The notes under the pieces are model-generated. The model was not told where the DNA came from. It did not search any database and was given only the letters and a program-made list of their open reading frames with translations. Shown one piece after another: positions 62,232-64,000 of a stretch of 64,000 nt of DNA. The translations under genes and the position numbers were made by a program. Source of the DNA: Frigoribacterium faeni. Its GTDB lineage: Bacteria; Actinomycetota; Actinomycetes; Actinomycetales; Microbacteriaceae. The stretch is taken from assembly GCF_007988805.1 (NCBI RefSeq), contig NZ_BJUV01000005.1, positions 1 to 64,000 on the forward strand. Direction: 5' to 3'. Positions within the stretch are counted from its first letter, which is position 1. Each line of letters begins with the position of its first letter.

Positions 62232-63056
62232 TCAGCGCTCCGGCCGCTCCCTCGTCGGGCCGTGCGCTCCGCGCTCGAGTCGTGCGGAGCGCTTCCAGTT
62301 GGTCCCGTACCTCTGCATGTGCACCCGGGTGCGATCCGCCCGGAAGAAGTCGTGCGCGTACTCGACCGGCACGCCGTCGACGTCCCAGGCCACGCGGCGG
62401 ATCTCGAGCAGGGCCGCCGTGACGCCGACGTCGAGCGCACGGGCCTGGTCCGGGGTGGCGGGCACCGCCTCGACGGTCTCGTCCGCGCGGTCGAGCTCCA
62501 CTCCGTGCCCGGAGGCGAGAAGCGCGTAGAGGGACCCCGTGAGATCGCTCCGCAGCAAGCCGGGGAACCGCGCCGCGGGCAGCACGGAGGCGTCCAGCGA
62601 CCACGGCACGCCGTCGACGAGCCGGAGGCGCTCGATCCGATAGACCGGGTCGGGCCCGGTCAGACGCAGGCCCCGTCTCTCGTCGGCCTCGGCGAGCGCC
62701 AGCTCGGCGCGCAGCACGCGCGTGGCGATGGTCCGACCCTGATGGCGGACCATGGCGGGCACCCCCTCCACCGTGTTCAGATGGCGTTGGATCCGTCCGT
62801 CGTGGAAGAACAGCCCGCCGGACCGCCCGAGGGCGCGACGGATCGTGCCCCGCGCCTCCAGCACGTCGAGGGCCTGCCGGAGCACGGTCCGACCGACGCC
62901 GAGACGTTCGGCCAGCGCACGCTCGCTGCCCAGCGCCTCGCCGGGGTGGAACCTCTCGTCCCGGCAGTACCGGAGGAGGGCCGCGAGGGCGAGTTCGCCG
63001 GCCGTCGGCTCCGCGTGCGGGACGTCCCGGTGCATGCCCGTGCGCCCGTCAGGCAC
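62232..63056 (-). CDS. GntR-family regulator, HutC subfamily (UTRA domain)
   Basis: 274 residues. The N-terminal winged helix is seen in ALGSERALAERLGVGRTVLR and then QALDVLEARGTIRRALGRSG. The C-terminal UTRA ligand domain contains PDPVYRIERLRLVDGVPWSL, SLYALLASGHGVELDRADET and VAWDVDGVPVEYAHDFFRAD. The GTG at 63056 overlaps the aminotransferase stop by 8 bases, so it is probably translated as the second gene of that operon and controls it in response to an amino compound or sugar; ATG 63035 is a possible later start. The last basic residues (RERPER) are not conserved. Confidence 0.85.
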   Translation of the reverse strand: MPDGRTGMHRDVPHAEPTAGELALAALLRYCRDERFHPGEALGSERALAERLGVGRTVLRQALDVLEARGTIRRALGRSGGLFFHDGRIQRHLNTVEGVPAMVRHQGRTIATRVLRAELALAEADERRGLRLTGPDPVYRIERLRLVDGVPWSLDASVLPAARFPGLLRSDLTGSLYALLASGHGVELDRADETVEAVPATPDQARALDVGVTAALLEIRRVAWDVDGVPVEYAHDFFRADRTRVHMQRYGTNWKRSARLERGAHGPTRERPER

Positions 63057-64000
63057 CGAGCGCGGTCAACGACTCGTCGAGGGCCCCGACGAGCCAGTCG
63101 ACGTCGGCCGCCTGGAAGGCCAGCGGCGGCCGGAGCTTGAGGACGTTGCCGTGCGGGCCCGCGACGCTCGTCAGCACGCCGCGGTCGCGGAGCTGCTCGA
63201 GCAGGGCGAGAGCGAGGGCGCGATCGGGTTCGCGTCCGTCGCGGGAGCGGACGAGCTCGAACCCGATGAAGAGTCCGGCGCCTCGGACGTCGCCGACGGT
63301 CTCGTGGGTGGCCATCAGCCCCCTGAGCTCGTCGAGCGCGAAGGCGCCGACGGAGGCGCTGTGCTGCTGCAGCCCCTCGTCGCGGATCGTCGTCAGCACG
63401 GCCTGCGCCGCGGCCATCGAGACCGGGTTGCCGCCGAAGGTGTTGAAGTACGGCACGGTGTCGCTGAAGGCGGCGAGGACGTCGGCTCGGGCGACGAGGC
63501 CGGAGACGGGGATCCCGTTCCCCATGGGCTTGCCCAACGTCACGACGTCGGGGACGATCCCGTGCCGCTGGAAGCCCCAGAACGCCTCGCCGGTGCGACC
63601 GAAGCCGGGCTGCACCTCGTCGGCGATGACGACGCCCCCGGCCCGGTGCACGACGTCGACCGCCTCGCGCAGGTAGCCGGCCGGTCCGGGCAGCACGCCG
63701 TCGGACGAGAAGATCGAGTCGAGGATGAGACCGGCGAACCGGGTCCCGTGGGCCTCCATGTCGGCGATGGCGGCACGCACCCGGTCCGCGAACCAGGCGC
63801 CGAGGTCGGGGGCGTCCACCCGGTACGCGTCCGGCGCGTCGACGAGGCGGGCCGACGGAGCGATCGGCTGACCGGAGCCGAGCGCGGGGGAGACCCCCGA
63901 GGTCAGGTCGCTCGTCCCGTGATAGGCCTCGCGGCTCGCGATGATCCCCTCACCGCCGCTGGACGCCCGGGCCACCCGGATCGCCAGGTCGTTCGCCTCG
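63049..64000 (-). CDS. class III PLP-dependent aminotransferase (N-terminus beyond window)
   Basis: The C-terminal 317 codons are visible; the frame leaves the right edge at EANDLAIRVA, so roughly the first 120 residues are missing. PLP-binding blocks: VVIADEVQPGFGRTGEAFWG (Asp to the pyridine N), DVVTLGKPMGNGIPVSGLVA (Schiff-base Lys), and FNTFGGNPVSMAAAQAVLTT (phosphate contact). The overall pattern resembles alanine-glyoxylate aminotransferase 2-like and ethanolamine-phosphate lyase-like members, so the substrate is open. The downstream GntR/UTRA gene overlaps its stop and may report on the substrate or product. Confidence 0.88.
   Translation of the reverse strand, partial: EANDLAIRVARASSGGEGIIASREAYHGTSDLTSGVSPALGSGQPIAPSARLVDAPDAYRVDAPDLGAWFADRVRAAIADMEAHGTRFAGLILDSIFSSDGVLPGPAGYLREAVDVVHRAGGVVIADEVQPGFGRTGEAFWGFQRHGIVPDVVTLGKPMGNGIPVSGLVARADVLAAFSDTVPYFNTFGGNPVSMAAAQAVLTTIRDEGLQQHSASVGAFALDELRGLMATHETVGDVRGAGLFIGFELVRSRDGREPDRALALALLEQLRDRGVLTSVAGPHGNVLKLRPPLAFQAADVDWLVGALDESLTALGA

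Overview
The window is about 64 kb of high-GC chromosomal DNA from an actinobacterium. Gene content and order point to the family Microbacteriaceae: sigA next to a MurT/GatD-like pair, a DUF7455 protein, parE and parC; sepH, DUF4193, DUF3093, dut, DUF3710 and DUF3159 in a row; glnA2-glnE next to glnA1; rnpB beside a CT398-like coiled-coil protein; and DUF3000-rnd-fadA-fadJ opposite dxs. The genus cannot be fixed from the sequence alone. Coding density is high. I see no prophage, insertion sequence, tRNA, rRNA or CRISPR array, and no gene-free stretch longer than about 250 bases.

Layout. 1-5.4 kb is accessory: a Pr6Pr membrane protein (cut by the edge), a Gfo/Idh/MocA oxidoreductase, a divergent XRE-MmyB regulator/SDR pair with a palindrome between them, a PLDc_N-like small membrane protein, and two convergent nuclease-like genes. 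5.4-13.6 kb holds a FetB-like permease behind an 8-bp tandem repeat, a UvrA2-type ATPase, an alpha/beta hydrolase, an orphan membrane protein with a GHEAS repeat, a Nif3-family protein, a CT398-like protein and rnpB. 13.6-24.5 kb holds map-ppgK, the glutamine synthetase block (glnA2, glnE, glnA1), an RDD protein, a DUF4191 protein and a membrane pseudokinase. 24.5-31.4 kb holds lpdA and sucB of the 2-oxoacid dehydrogenases, pepA, a PAC2 protein and an MFS transporter. 31.6-45.6 kb is core housekeeping: sigA, the MurT/GatD-like pair, topoisomerase IV, sepH, dut and several actinobacterial DUF genes. 45.6-60.6 kb holds acnA, dxs, a beta-oxidation gene pair, rnd, a translationally coupled sseA-sufE-reductase operon and zapE. 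60.7-64 kb holds an ammonium transporter, a GntR/UTRA regulator and a class III aminotransferase cut by the edge.

How the genes connect. Nitrogen assimilation is the clearest circuit. glnA1 and amt each carry a 38-bp four-half-site element of GlnR type, with the same 11-base spacing to a -10 hexamer, and glnE can control glutamine synthetase post-translationally. Many genes lack a Shine-Dalgarno sequence and instead have a TANNNT hexamer 7-9 bases before the start codon, which suggests widespread leaderless transcription.

Most interesting observation. The lipid II amidation pair (murT/gatD) behind sigA is completely free of cysteine. The GatD-like subunit has Gly and Lys where the catalytic Cys and His of the glutaminase belong, and the MurT-like subunit has no Cys4 zinc ribbon. 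Microbacteriaceae make B-type peptidoglycan, in which the alpha-carboxyl of D-Glu is used for cross-linking rather than amidated. The pair may therefore be a repurposed ligase that adds an amino acid to that carboxyl. This function is an inference.
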